DNA of 64,000 nucleotides from NCBI GenBank assembly GCA_963791945.1, contig CAWBUD010000002.1, forward strand, positions 1,178,001-1,242,000, read 5' to 3'. The first letter of the stretch is position 1. Each line of letters starts with the position of its first letter. The DNA comes from PALSA-1003 sp963791945. Lineage in GTDB: Bacteria; Pseudomonadota; Gammaproteobacteria; Burkholderiales; Casimicrobiaceae. This document shows, piece by piece, positions 36,468 to 47,917 of this stretch. Under the pieces are notes generated by a model that saw nothing but the letters and a program-made list of their open reading frames with translations, did no database searches and was not told the origin of the DNA. Position numbers and translations under genes: made by a program.

Positions 36468-37496
36468 ATGCGCCACCTGTTCGAGCCGCAGCTGGTCCAC
36501 GAGGCCTTCGGGGATCCCGGCCTGTACGTCGATTTCCGCGACGAGCGGCGGGCACTGCTGTTCGACATGGGCGACCTCTCCGTTCTGCCGCCCCGCAAGC
36601 TCATGCGGGTGTCGCACATCTTCGTCACCCACACGCATATGGATCACTTCGCCGGGTTCGATCACTGGCTGCGCGTCGTGCTCGGCCGCAAGCCCAACGT
36701 GATCGTGTTCGGCGGTCCCGGTTTCATCTCCCAGGTCGAGCACAAGCTCCGCGCATATACGTGGAACGTCGTGCACCGCTACGAGGTCGAGCTCGTGATC
36801 GAGGCGCGCGAGCTCGGCACCGACGGGCGCGGCCGCCGTTGCCGATTCTCCAGCCGGACCGGCTTCGCACGCGAAGCCTGCGAGCCCTTTCCCATCGCGG
36901 ATGACGTTCTTCACGACGAAGCGACCTTTCGCGTCCGCGGCCGGTTCGTCGATCACGACGTTCCGTGCCTCGCCTACGCGGTCGAGGAAAAAGCGCACGT
37001 CAACGTCGCCAGGGACCGGCTCGAGGCGCTCGGCGTATCGACCGGCGCATGGCTGCGCGAGCTCAAGCGGGCGGTGCTCAGCGGGGCGCCCGACTCGACG
37101 CCGATCCGGATGCAATGGCGCGACCGCGATGGCGAGCACGCGATGACGCGCCCGGCGATCGAGCTGCGCCACCTCGTCCTGGACATCGTTCCGGGGCAGC
37201 GCATCGGGTATGTGACCGACCTGCGCTATACCCCGTCCAACCTGGAGGCGCTCTCGGCTCTTCTCACCGGCGTGGACCTGCTCTACATCGAAAGCGTGTT
37301 CCTGGACGAGGACGCGGACCAGGCCGCACGCAAGAACCATCTGACGGCGCGGCAGGCCGGCGAGATCGCGCGCAGCGTGGGCGCCAGGGCGGTGACGCCC
37401 TTCCACTTCTCCCCGCGCTATCAGGGTCGAGAGGCGGAGATCGTCGCGGAGATGCGCGACGCGTGGTCGGGCGCGCCGGCGAGGGGCGACGCATAG
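36468..37496 (+). CDS. Metallo-beta-lactamase-fold hydrolase, RNase Z-like
   Basis: This 342-residue protein has the metal-binding HxHxDH motif as VTHTHMDHFAGFDHWL (~49-64), preceded by LLFDMGDLSVLP. Other ligands are expected near GYVTDLRY (~245) and in VTPFHFSPRYQG (~315-325), the latter resembling the HFSxRY element of tRNase Z. It may mature tRNA 3' ends or be a related phosphodiesterase; it is longer than bacterial RNase BN (~305) and has an insert with CRFSSRTGFAREACEPF. Start at ATG 36468. It is convergent with the acyl-CoA ligase gene. Confidence 0.8.
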   Translation: MRHLFEPQLVHEAFGDPGLYVDFRDERRALLFDMGDLSVLPPRKLMRVSHIFVTHTHMDHFAGFDHWLRVVLGRKPNVIVFGGPGFISQVEHKLRAYTWNVVHRYEVELVIEARELGTDGRGRRCRFSSRTGFAREACEPFPIADDVLHDEATFRVRGRFVDHDVPCLAYAVEEKAHVNVARDRLEALGVSTGAWLRELKRAVLSGAPDSTPIRMQWRDRDGEHAMTRPAIELRHLVLDIVPGQRIGYVTDLRYTPSNLEALSALLTGVDLLYIESVFLDEDADQAARKNHLTARQAGEIARSVGARAVTPFHFSPRYQGREAEIVAEMRDAWSGAPARGDA

Positions 37497-37528
37497 ACGA
37501 GCATCTTGCCGCTGGACCGCGGCGCCGT

Positions 37529-39157
37529 TCACGCGGTCGGCAGGCGGTATTCCTTGAACTGCTCGCGCAGCGCCCGCTTCGAGAGCTTTCCCGTCGCGGT
37601 GTGGGGCAGCTCGTCGACGAAGACCACGTCGTCGGGGAGCCACCACTTTGCGACCTTGCCCTCGTAGAACTTTAGCATCGCTTCCTTGCCGAGCTCCGCA
37701 TCCGCGCGCTTCACCACGATCAGCAGCGGCCGCTCGTCCCACTTCGGATGGCGTATGCCGATCACCGCGGCTTCGGCGACCGCGGGATGGCCGACGGCGA
37801 TGTTCTCGAGCTCGATCGAGCTGATCCACTCGCCGCCCGACTTGATCACATCCTTGGAACGGTCGGTGATCTGCAGGTAACCATCCGGGTCGATCGTCCC
37901 CACGTCGCCCGTGGGCAGCCAGCCGTCGGGCGTCAGCGGATCGCCGCCCGCGTCCTTGAAGTAGCGGCGCAGGATCCACGGCCCCCGGACGAGCACGTTC
38001 CCGGCGCTCTTGCCGTCGCGGGGCAGCTCGTGACCCGCGCCGTCGACGATTTTCATCTCGACGCCGTAGAGCGGACGGCCCTGCTTGAGCGAGGCCTGTC
38101 GCCGCGCCTCTTCGGAGAGCGCACGGTGACTGGGCTTGGGCGCGTTCATGGTGCCCACCGGGCTCATCTCCGTCATCCCCCAGCCGTGATGCACGCGCAC
38201 GCCGAACTCGTTCTGCAGCGTCTCCATCAGCGCGGCCGGGCACGCCGCCCCGCCGATCGTGCTGGACTTCAGCGTCGAAAACCTGAGCTTGTTCTGTTTC
38301 ATGTGGTTGACGAGGCCCATCCACACGGTCGGCACCGCGGACGTGCTGTCGACGGCTTCCGCCTCCATGAGCTCGAAGAGGCTCGCGCCGTCGAGCCCGG
38401 CGCCCGGAAACACGAGCTTCGCACCGACCATCGGTGCGGCGTAGGGGATACCCCACGCGTTGACGTGGAACATCGGGACGATCGCCAGCACGGCGCTCAT
38501 CGCCGACAGGTTCTTGGTGTCGGGAAGCGAGATCGCGAAGGCGTGCAGGACGGTCGAGCGGTGGCTGAACAGGACACCTTTCGGGTGGCCCGTCGTGCCC
38601 GACGTGTAGCACAGTCCCGAGGCGGTGTTCTCGTCGAATTCGGGCCATTCGAAGTCATCGTTCTCGGTGGTGAGGAGCTCTTCGTAACAGCCGAGCCCGG
38701 GAATCGCGGCCCGCGGCATATGCGCCTTATCGGTGAGCGCGATCCAGTGCTTGACCGCCTTGCAGGCGGGTGCGAGCTTTTCGACGAGCGGCGTGAAGGT
38801 GATGTCGAACAGGACGATCCTGTCCTCGGCGTCGTTCACGATGTAGGCGAGCTGATCGTGAAACAGCCGCGGATTGATCGTGTGAATGATCGCACCCATG
38901 CCCGACACCGCGTAATAGAGCTCGAAGTGCCGGTAGCCGTTCCACGCGAGCGTTCCGATCCGGTCGCCGGGCTCGACGCGAAGCCGCTTGAGCACGCGCG
39001 CCAGGTGCCGCGATCGGCGGTGCGCGTCGCGGTACGTGTAGCGGTGGATGGGCCCCTCGATGGTCCGAGATACGATTTCGGCGTCGCCGTGATAGGTGTC
39101 GGCGTGACGGATCAGCGACGAGATCATCAGCGGCACGTTCATCATCAGGCCCTGCAT
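37529..39157 (-). CDS. AMP-forming fatty acid-CoA ligase (medium/long chain)
   Basis: This 542-residue adenylate-forming ligase activates a carboxylic acid to its CoA thioester with ATP. Motifs are SGLCYTSGTTGHPKGV (P-loop, ~184-199), HGWGMTEMSPVGTM (A5), GWLPTGDVGTIDPDGYLQITDRSKDVIKSGGEWIS in part (A7-A8) and PHTATGKLSKRALRE with the catalytic Lys (A10). Overall pattern resembles AlkK-type medium-chain acyl-CoA synthetases. ATG 39157 has AAGGAGG upstream. It is divergent from the LivKHMGF-hydratase-thiolase operon, which could metabolise the acyl-CoA made here. Confidence 0.92.
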   Translation of the reverse strand: MQGLMMNVPLMISSLIRHADTYHGDAEIVSRTIEGPIHRYTYRDAHRRSRHLARVLKRLRVEPGDRIGTLAWNGYRHFELYYAVSGMGAIIHTINPRLFHDQLAYIVNDAEDRIVLFDITFTPLVEKLAPACKAVKHWIALTDKAHMPRAAIPGLGCYEELLTTENDDFEWPEFDENTASGLCYTSGTTGHPKGVLFSHRSTVLHAFAISLPDTKNLSAMSAVLAIVPMFHVNAWGIPYAAPMVGAKLVFPGAGLDGASLFELMEAEAVDSTSAVPTVWMGLVNHMKQNKLRFSTLKSSTIGGAACPAALMETLQNEFGVRVHHGWGMTEMSPVGTMNAPKPSHRALSEEARRQASLKQGRPLYGVEMKIVDGAGHELPRDGKSAGNVLVRGPWILRRYFKDAGGDPLTPDGWLPTGDVGTIDPDGYLQITDRSKDVIKSGGEWISSIELENIAVGHPAVAEAAVIGIRHPKWDERPLLIVVKRADAELGKEAMLKFYEGKVAKWWLPDDVVFVDELPHTATGKLSKRALREQFKEYRLPTA

Positions 39158-39326
39158 CGCGTCCTCCTTGCGCCGTCTCTGGGCGGGCGGCGCTGGTCCC
39201 GTGATTCTAGCGCGCTTGAAAAGCCCGGTGCCTGCCGGTAGGATCGCCCACTCGCCCACCCTCGGACCGGCGAGACGCTGTCCAGCGCTCAACGCCGGCA
39301 CTTCCCGTGGGCCGTAAGGAGGAGCC

Positions 39327-40565
39327 ATGCGCATTTCGTCGCACGTCGCAGCGCTTGCCGCGTTGTCGCTGGTATCGCTGGTATCGCCGGCCCCGGCTGC
39401 CGCGGACGTCAAGTTGGCGTACATCGATCCGCTTTCCGGCGGCGCCGCAAGCGCCGGCATCAACGCGCAGAAGCACTTTCTCTACGAGATCGACAAGATC
39501 AATGCCGCCGGCGGGCTCAACGGGGAGAAGCTGCAGATCGCCTTCTATGACAACAAGGTCGACCCGCAGGAATCGCTGATCGCGCTGAAGAAGGCGCTCG
39601 ACGAGGGCGCGCGCTACATCTTCCAGGGCAATGGCAGCGCGGTGGCGCTCGCGCTCTCGGACGCCATCCTCAAGTACAACGAGCGCAACCCCGGCAAGGA
39701 AGTGCTCTACTTCAACTACGCCGCGGTCGACCCGGCCCTCACCAACGCCAAGTGCAACTTCTGGCATTTCCGGTTCGACTCCGACGCTGACATGAAGATG
39801 ACGGCACTGGTCGATCAGATCGCCAAGACGCCGCAGGTAAAAAAGGTCTATCTCATCAACCAGGATTACTCGTTCGGACGGGCGGTCGCCTCCGCGGCAC
39901 GCAAGATGCTCGGCGAAAAGCGCCCGGACATCCAGATCGTCGGCGACGAGCTGCACCCGCTGCAGAAAGTGCAGGATTTCTCGCCATACGTCGCCAAGAT
40001 CAAGGCGTCGGGCGCGGACACCGTGATCACGGGCAACTGGAGCAACGACATGTTCCTGCTGCTCAAGGCCGGAAGAGACGCCGGCCTCAAGGTGACCTGG
40101 TACACCTTCTATGCGGACGCGCTCGGCGCTCCGACCGCGATCGGCCGCGACGGCAATGGCGTGGTCAAGGTGGTCACTTCCTACCACACCAACGCACTGC
40201 CCGAGCTCGACCCGGACGTGGCCGCGTTCAAGAAACGCTTCACAGGAAAGGAAGACGAATTCAACTATTACCGGTTGAATACGGCGTTCATGATGTTCGC
40301 CGCCGCGGCCGCGAAGGCGAAGTCGAACGATCCGGTGAAGATCGCGAGAGCGCTCGAAGGCATGAAATGGACGAGCAGCGTCGGCGAAGTCGAGATGCGG
40401 GCCGACAACCACCAGCTCCTGCAGCCGCTGTTCGTGGCCACCTTCTCGGACAACGTCAAGTTCGACGTGGAGAAGACCGGACTCGGCTTCAAGACGGACC
40501 TCAGGCTCGACGCGAAGGACACCGCCATTCCGACGACGTGCCAGATGCAGCGGCCGAGCCCGTAG
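39327..40565 (+). CDS. livK: Branched-chain-type ABC substrate-binding protein
   Basis: This 412-residue periplasmic receptor (Peripla_BP_6) has a signal peptide (VAALAALSLVSLVSPAPAAA). Landmarks are LAYIDPLSGGAASAGINAQKHFLYEIDKINAAGGLNGEKLQIAFYDNKVDPQE in parts, RYIFQGNGSAVALALSDAI, KVYLINQDYSFGRAV and YTFYADALGAPTAIG. An AAGGAGG site precedes the ATG. First gene of a complete LIV-type importer. Given the downstream beta-oxidation genes, the ligand may be an aromatic or branched carboxylic acid rather than an amino acid. Confidence 0.9.
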   Translation: MRISSHVAALAALSLVSLVSPAPAAADVKLAYIDPLSGGAASAGINAQKHFLYEIDKINAAGGLNGEKLQIAFYDNKVDPQESLIALKKALDEGARYIFQGNGSAVALALSDAILKYNERNPGKEVLYFNYAAVDPALTNAKCNFWHFRFDSDADMKMTALVDQIAKTPQVKKVYLINQDYSFGRAVASAARKMLGEKRPDIQIVGDELHPLQKVQDFSPYVAKIKASGADTVITGNWSNDMFLLLKAGRDAGLKVTWYTFYADALGAPTAIGRDGNGVVKVVTSYHTNALPELDPDVAAFKKRFTGKEDEFNYYRLNTAFMMFAAAAAKAKSNDPVKIARALEGMKWTSSVGEVEMRADNHQLLQPLFVATFSDNVKFDVEKTGLGFKTDLRLDAKDTAIPTTCQMQRPSP

Positions 40566-40566
40566 C

Positions 40567-40652
40567 CGTCATCCCGGCGGGGGCCGGGATCCAAGTGCGG
40601 CGGGTACAGAGCGCGAACGGAACCTGGGCCCCGGCCTGCGCCGGGGCGACGC
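40567..40652. repeat. REP-like intergenic palindrome (copy 2)
   Basis: GTCATCCCGGCGGGGGCCGG and CCCCGGCCTGCGCCGGGGCG are inverted end blocks around about 40 bases. Same type as the elements at 7,674 and 46,615. It lies between the receptor and livH, which may lower expression of the membrane genes relative to the receptor. Confidence 0.8.
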
Positions 40653-40684
40653 CTTAGCGCCGCTCGCCACGTCGCGCGCGCCGC

Positions 40685-41635
40685 ATGCTCGAGATCGTCA
40701 CCTTCTCGCTCCTGAACGGCATCGTCTACGGGCTGCTGCTGTTCATGGTCTCGAGCGGTCTCACGCTCATCTTCAGCCTGATGGGCGTGCTCAATTTCGC
40801 CCATGCGAGCATGTTCATGCTGGGCGCCTACTTCTCCTATCAGATCGGGAGGTGGATCGGCTTCTGGCCCGCGCTGGTGATCGCACCGCTCGCGGTCGGC
40901 GCGATCGGCGCGCTCATCGAGCGCTACGGCCTGCGCAATGTGCACCGCCAGGGACACGTGGCCGAGATCCTGTTCACCTTCGGGCTCGCCTACGTGATCG
41001 TCGAATTCGTCGTCATGGTCTGGGGACGCAACCCCATCGACAACCGCGTGCCGGCGGTCATCGACTTCCCGGCGTTCACGCTCCTCGGCACCAGCTATCC
41101 CGCCTACAAGGTGCTGATGATGGCGATCTCGATCGGCATGTTCGCGTTTCTCTACCTCGCGTTCCGGCGCACGCGCGTGGGACTGGTCATCCGCGCCGCG
41201 CTGACGCATCCGGAGATGGTCAGCGCGCTCGGGCACGACGTGCCGCGGATTTTCGTGCTGGTGTTCGCGGTGGGGAGCGCGCTTGCCGCGCTCGCCGGCG
41301 TGATCGGCGGCTTCGCGCTGCTCACCGAGCCCAACATGGCGGCCGCCCTGGGACCGATCGTGTTCGTCGTCGTGGTCGTGGGTGGCCTGGGGTCGATCAC
41401 GGGCGCGTTCATCGCTTCCATGCTGATCGGCATCGTCCAGACCTTTGCCGTGGCGCTGGACTATTCCCTGCTCGACCTGCTGGCAAGCATCCATGTCTCG
41501 CTCTCGCGCGACTCGGCATTCCACGAGCTGGCCGCGGTGAAGATCGCTCAGGCCGCTCCGCTCGTTCCCTATCTCCTGCTGGTGGTGATGCTCATCCTGC
41601 GCCCACGCGGTCTCCTCGGCACGCGCGAGGCATGA
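40685..41635 (+). CDS. livH: Branched-chain-type ABC permease LivH
   Basis: This 316-residue inner-membrane protein shows LivH motifs: NGIVYGLLLFMVSSGLTLIFSLMGVLNFAHASMFMLGAYF (in parts), FTFGLAYVIVEFVVMVWG, RRTRVGLVIRAALTHPEMVSALGHDVPRIF (coupling loop) and GGLGSITGAFIASMLIG. About eight membrane helices. ATG 40685 is 119 bases after the receptor because of the palindromic repeat. It overlaps livM by four bases. Confidence 0.9.
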   Translation: MLEIVTFSLLNGIVYGLLLFMVSSGLTLIFSLMGVLNFAHASMFMLGAYFSYQIGRWIGFWPALVIAPLAVGAIGALIERYGLRNVHRQGHVAEILFTFGLAYVIVEFVVMVWGRNPIDNRVPAVIDFPAFTLLGTSYPAYKVLMMAISIGMFAFLYLAFRRTRVGLVIRAALTHPEMVSALGHDVPRIFVLVFAVGSALAALAGVIGGFALLTEPNMAAALGPIVFVVVVVGGLGSITGAFIASMLIGIVQTFAVALDYSLLDLLASIHVSLSRDSAFHELAAVKIAQAAPLVPYLLLVVMLILRPRGLLGTREA

Positions 41636-42957
41636 AAGACGGGCGCATCGCCGGAGATGCGACCTATGAGCTCCGGAGTGCGCCGCTGCGCGGCATCGCC
41701 GATCGGCTGCCCTGGTTTCTCGCCGCGCTCGCGCTCGTCGCGTTGCCGTACCTGCCCGGTCTCGACGGCAACTTCGGCCGCTCGCTCCTGTCGCAGATGG
41801 GCATCGCGTCGGTGTTCGCGCTCTCCTACAATCTGCTGCTCGGCCAGACGGGACTGCTTTCCTTCGGGCACGCGGTCTATTTCGGCCTCGGCGCTTACGC
41901 CAGCATCCATCTCATGCGGGCGATCAATGCCGGCCTGCCGATTCCCATGCCGCTGGTCCCGCTGGCCGGCGCGGCAGCCGGCCTGCTCTTCGGAATGCTG
42001 TTCGGCGCGGTCACCGTGCGCCGCGCCGGGGTGGTCTTCGCGCTGATCTCGCTCGGCGTGGGCGAGCTGGTCTTCGCGGCCATGCGCATTCTCCAGGGAT
42101 TCTCTGGCGGCGAGGAAGGGATCACGGCCAATCGCGGGATCGGACCGCATCCGTTCGGATTTACGTTCGGGCCGCAGCTCCAGGTCTATTACGTGATCGC
42201 GTTCTGGGCCATGGTTGTGGCGATCCTGCTCGCCGCTTTCCTGCGCACTCCGGTCGGGCGCATGTGCAACGCCGTCCGCGACAACCCAGAGCGCGCGGCA
42301 TTCATCGGCTATGACCCCGTTCGCGTGCGCTGGGTCGCCTTCTCGGTCGCCGCGATGTTCGCCGGTCTCGCCGGCGGCCTGCATGCGCTCAACTACGAGA
42401 TCGTCGCGGCGGAAGCGGTCGGCGCGGGGCGCTCAGGTGGCGTTCTGCTGATGGCCTACATCGGCGGCGTGCATCATTTCTTCGGAGCGGTTGTCGGCGC
42501 GATCACGATCACCTGGCTGCAGGTGAATTTGTCCGACTACACCACGGCCTGGCAGCTCTACCTCGGGCTGTTCTTCATCGCGGCCGTCCTTTTCGCCCCC
42601 GGCGGGCTCACGGGTCTGATCCTGATGCACCGGCCGATCCTGAAGACGCGCGCGTTCGCCCGCGTGGTGCAGGCTTACGCGATCAGTGCGATTCCCGCGC
42701 TCCTCGCGGCCCTCGGCGCGGTCATGCTGATCGAGATCAACTATCGACGCGCGACTCAACCCGATGCAGGCGCGCGGATGCGTCTCTTCGGAATCGAGCT
42801 CGACACGTCGGCGCCGTGGCCCTGGCTCGCGGCCCTCGCGCTGCTGGCAGTCGGTGCGTTACTGCTGCACCGAAGCTCTGCGCGGGTGAGGGACGCGTGG
42901 CAGCAGGCGATCGAAGAAGCGAAGGCGGGCCCGACGCCGCCCGGAGGGACGCGATGA
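41632..42957 (+). CDS. livM: Branched-chain-type ABC permease LivM with C-terminal extension
   Basis: This 441-residue permease has LivM motifs: ALSYNLLLGQTGLLSFGHAVYFGLGAYASI (in parts), GVVFALISLGVGELVFAAM, RNAVRDNPERAAFIGY-like CNAVRDNPERAAFIGYDPVRVRW, and AYIGGVHHFFGAVVGAITITWL. It is about 100 residues longer than usual LivM. The C-terminal extension has two more hydrophobic helices (PALLAALGAVMLIEINY and WPWLAALALLAVGALLL). ATG 41632 overlaps the livH stop and its own stop overlaps livG. Confidence 0.9.
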   Translation: MKDGRIAGDATYELRSAPLRGIADRLPWFLAALALVALPYLPGLDGNFGRSLLSQMGIASVFALSYNLLLGQTGLLSFGHAVYFGLGAYASIHLMRAINAGLPIPMPLVPLAGAAAGLLFGMLFGAVTVRRAGVVFALISLGVGELVFAAMRILQGFSGGEEGITANRGIGPHPFGFTFGPQLQVYYVIAFWAMVVAILLAAFLRTPVGRMCNAVRDNPERAAFIGYDPVRVRWVAFSVAAMFAGLAGGLHALNYEIVAAEAVGAGRSGGVLLMAYIGGVHHFFGAVVGAITITWLQVNLSDYTTAWQLYLGLFFIAAVLFAPGGLTGLILMHRPILKTRAFARVVQAYAISAIPALLAALGAVMLIEINYRRATQPDAGARMRLFGIELDTSAPWPWLAALALLAVGALLLHRSSARVRDAWQQAIEEAKAGPTPPGGTR

Positions 42958-43721
42958 CCGACGCCGCTCCGCGGATCGCCCTGCGCCTCGAGGACGTGCA
43001 CATGCGCTTCGGCGCCACTCCGGTCATCCGGGGCGTGACGCTCGATGTCTTCGAGGGCGAGCGGCACGCGATCATCGGCCCCAATGGCGCCGGCAAATCG
43101 ACCCTGTTCAACCTGGCGAGCGGCCGCTTCCCCCCGACGGCGGGGTCGATTCTGCTGGCTGGGCGGCCGATCGAGCATCGTGCGCCGTTCGAGATCCATC
43201 GAATGGGGCTGGCTCGCAGCTTTCAGGTCACGAACATCTTCCCGCGGCTCTCGGTGTACGAGAACATCCGCTGCAGCGTCCTTTGGTCGCTCGGCTACCG
43301 GTATTCGTTCCTCCGCAACGTCTCGAAACTGCGCGAGGTCGGCGCCCGGACCGACGAGGTGCTGGAGCAGATCGGCATGACCGACCGGCGCGACGCTCGT
43401 GCCGGGGTCCTGACGTACGCGGAGCAGCGAGCGCTGGAAATCGGGATCACGATCGCCGGAGACGCGCGCGTGATTCTGCTCGACGAGCCGACTGCGGGCA
43501 TGAGCCGCGCCGAAGCGGCTCGCGCCGTGGCGCTGATCCGCGCCATCTCGGCCGGAAGAACGCTGGTGATGGTCGAGCACGACATGGGCGTCGTGTTCGA
43601 TCTCGCCGACCGGATCTCGGTCCTGGTCTACGGCGAGATCATCGCCACGGATATTCCTTCGCGCATCCGCGAGAACGCGGCGGTGCAGGCCGCCTATCTC
43701 GGGACGAGCGTCCATGCTTGA
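42954..43721 (+). CDS. livG: Branched-chain-type ABC ATPase LivG
   Basis: This 255-residue ATPase has Walker A GPNGAGKST (~41-49), RSFQVTNIFPRLSVYENI (Q-loop), a degenerate signature LTYAEQRALEIGITIA, Walker B VILLDEPTAGMSRAEA and H-loop VEHDMGVVFDLAD. It overlaps livM upstream and livF downstream. Forms the heterodimeric engine with LivF. Confidence 0.93.
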   Translation: MTDAAPRIALRLEDVHMRFGATPVIRGVTLDVFEGERHAIIGPNGAGKSTLFNLASGRFPPTAGSILLAGRPIEHRAPFEIHRMGLARSFQVTNIFPRLSVYENIRCSVLWSLGYRYSFLRNVSKLREVGARTDEVLEQIGMTDRRDARAGVLTYAEQRALEIGITIAGDARVILLDEPTAGMSRAEAARAVALIRAISAGRTLVMVEHDMGVVFDLADRISVLVYGEIIATDIPSRIRENAAVQAAYLGTSVHA

Positions 43722-44418
43722 AGTCGAATCGCTGCACGCCTACTACGGCAAGAGCCACATCCTGCAGGGCATCTCGTGCCGCGTCGGCCAGGGCGAGATC
43801 GTGAGCCTCCTCGGGCGGAACGGCGCCGGCCGCTCGACGGCGATCAAGACCATCATGGGGCTGGTGCGTCCGGTCGGGACGATCACGTTCAAGGGTTCGC
43901 GCATCGACGGGCTCAAGGCTCACGAGATCGCGCACCGCGGCCTGGGCTACGTTCCCGAGGATCGGGCGATCTTCCCCGAGCTGACCGTGCGCGAGAACCT
44001 GCTCCTGGGAATGAGCTCGCCTCGCCACCGACGGCGGGTCGCGCGCTGGTCGCTCGCGGACATGTTCGGGCTCTTTCCCCTGCTCAGGGAGCGCGCCGAC
44101 GCGCCCGGCGGCGTTCTTTCGGGCGGAGAGCAGCAGATGCTGACGATCTGCCGGACGCTGATGGGCGATCCCGACCTGATCATGGTCGACGAGCCGACCG
44201 AGGGACTCGCGCCCATGCTGGTGCAGCTCGTGAGCGAGCTCCTGGGTGAGATCGCCCGACGCGGAACGGCCATCCTCCTGATCGAACAGAAGCTCACCAT
44301 CGCGCTTGCGATCTCGCATCGCGTCTACGTCATGGGCCATGGCCGGATCGTGTTCGAAGGCTCGCCCGAAGACTTGCGCACCGCCGATGCGGTACGCAAG
44401 GAGTGGCTGGAGGTCTAG
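43714..44418 (+). CDS. livF: Branched-chain-type ABC ATPase LivF
   Basis: This 234-residue ATPase has GRNGAGRSTAIKTIMG, a Walker A with Arg where Lys is expected (GxxGxGKST). This is unusual, since the Lys contacts ATP phosphates. Other motifs look normal: LGYVPEDRAIFPELTV, LSGGEQQMLTICRTLM, LIMVDEPTEGLAPM and LIEQKLTIALAISHRV. The gene overlaps livG by eight bases. It ends about 100 bases before the fused hydratase/dehydrogenase. Confidence 0.92.
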   Translation: MLEVESLHAYYGKSHILQGISCRVGQGEIVSLLGRNGAGRSTAIKTIMGLVRPVGTITFKGSRIDGLKAHEIAHRGLGYVPEDRAIFPELTVRENLLLGMSSPRHRRRVARWSLADMFGLFPLLRERADAPGGVLSGGEQQMLTICRTLMGDPDLIMVDEPTEGLAPMLVQLVSELLGEIARRGTAILLIEQKLTIALAISHRVYVMGHGRIVFEGSPEDLRTADAVRKEWLEV

Positions 44419-44520
44419 CCGCGTCGGCGCCATGGCGGGTGCGGCATCGGCCTGCTAAGCTTCCTTCCGCAGCAGCGGGGCCCGGCATGGCCGGCCCGCA
44501 GCCAGCCAAGGAGTCCAGCC

Positions 44521-46611
<2,091 letters not shown>

Positions 46612-46614
46612 TCA

Positions 46615-46693
46615 TGTCATCCCGGCGCAGGCCGGGATCCAATTCCGACGCTCCACGAGACGACTTGGACCCGGCCTACGCCGGAGTGATGCC
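46615..46693. repeat. REP-like intergenic palindrome (copy 3)
   Basis: TGTCATCCCGGCGCAGGCCG and its inverted partner CCCGGCCTACGCCGGAGTGA (ending at 46,690) bracket about 25 bases. It closely matches copy 2 at 40,567 and is more distant from copy 1. It fills the gap between the hydratase/dehydrogenase and thiolase genes and ends only a few bases before the thiolase ribosome site. Confidence 0.8.
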
Positions 46694-46706
46694 TTCCGGA
46701 GGAATC

Positions 46707-47885
46707 ATGCCTGACGCAGTCATCGTATCGACCGCCCGCACGGGGCTCGCCAAGAGCTGGCGAGGTGCGTTCAATCTGACGCACGGCGCGACGATGGCCG
46801 GACACGTCGTGCGCGCGGCCATGGACCGCGCCCGCATCGAGCCCGGTCAGGTCGACGACGTTCTCATCGGCTGCGCCTTTCCGGAAGGCGCCACCGGATA
46901 CAACGTCGCGCGCCAGGTTGCGTTGCGCGCCGGCTGCCCCGTGACCGTGCCGGGCGCGACGATCAACCGTTTCTGCTCTTCGGGCCTGCAGACGATCGCG
47001 CTTGCCGCCCAGCGGATCATCGCCGGCGAGGGCGAGATCTACGTCGCCGGAGGCGTCGAGTCGATCTCCTGCGTGCAGAACGAATCGAACAAGCACATGC
47101 TGCGCGAGCCGTGGCTCGTCGAGCACAAGCCGGAGGTCTACTGGTCGATGCTGCAGACCGCCGAGACGGTATCGAAGCGCTACGGCATCTCGCGCGAGCG
47201 GCAGGACGAGTATGGCGCCCGGAGTCAGCAGCGCGCCGCCGCGGCGCTCGCCGCCGGCAGGTTCGCCGAGGAGATCGTGCCGATGACGGTCACGATGGGC
47301 GTTGCCGACAAGGAAGCCGGACGCATCTCGATGCGGGACGTCACGATCGCCGACGACGAAGGCATCCGCCCCGAGACGACGGTCGAAGCCATCGCGAAGA
47401 TCAAGCCCGCGTTGCCGGGCGGGGTCATCGCGGCCGGCAACGCGAGCCAGTTCTCGGACGGCGCCGCGGCGTGCATCGTGATGAGCGAGCGCCTCGCCGC
47501 CGCGCGTGGCTTGATGCCCCTCGGTATTTTCCGCGGGTTCGCCGTGGCGGGCTGCGAGCCCGACGAGATGGGCATCGGTCCGGTGTTCGCCGTGCCGAAG
47601 CTCCTCGAGCGTACCGGAACGCGCTTGGAGGACGTCGATCTGTGGGAGCTCAACGAGGCCTTCGCGGTGCAGGTCATCTATTGTCGCGACCGGCTCGGGA
47701 TTCCCGACGACCGGCTCAACGTCGACGGCGGCGCGATCGCGGTCGGCCATCCCTACGGCGTCTCCGGCACGCGCCTCACCGCGCACGCGCTCATCGAAGG
47801 CCGGCGGCGCGGCGCGAAGCGCGCAGTGGTCACGATGTGCATCGGCGGCGGCATGGGCGCAGCCGGCCTGTTCGAGATCGCCTGA
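46707..47885 (+). CDS. Acetyl-CoA acyltransferase (thiolase)
   Basis: This 392-residue thiolase cleaves 3-ketoacyl-CoA with CoA. It has the nucleophilic Cys in NRFCSSGLQTIALAAQRI (~90), VAGGVESIS, ELNEAFAVQVI, the catalytic His in GHPYGVSGTRLTAHAL (~349) and the second Cys in VTMCIGGGMGAAGLFE (~378). GGAGGAA precedes the ATG at 46707. It completes beta-oxidation with the preceding bifunctional enzyme. A long open frame extending upstream is a shadow. Confidence 0.94.
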   Translation: MPDAVIVSTARTGLAKSWRGAFNLTHGATMAGHVVRAAMDRARIEPGQVDDVLIGCAFPEGATGYNVARQVALRAGCPVTVPGATINRFCSSGLQTIALAAQRIIAGEGEIYVAGGVESISCVQNESNKHMLREPWLVEHKPEVYWSMLQTAETVSKRYGISRERQDEYGARSQQRAAAALAAGRFAEEIVPMTVTMGVADKEAGRISMRDVTIADDEGIRPETTVEAIAKIKPALPGGVIAAGNASQFSDGAAACIVMSERLAAARGLMPLGIFRGFAVAGCEPDEMGIGPVFAVPKLLERTGTRLEDVDLWELNEAFAVQVIYCRDRLGIPDDRLNVDGGAIAVGHPYGVSGTRLTAHALIEGRRRGAKRAVVTMCIGGGMGAAGLFEIA

Positions 47886-47917
47886 GCCGCCCCGCGCCGA
47901 CAACTGTGGAGAGCGAG

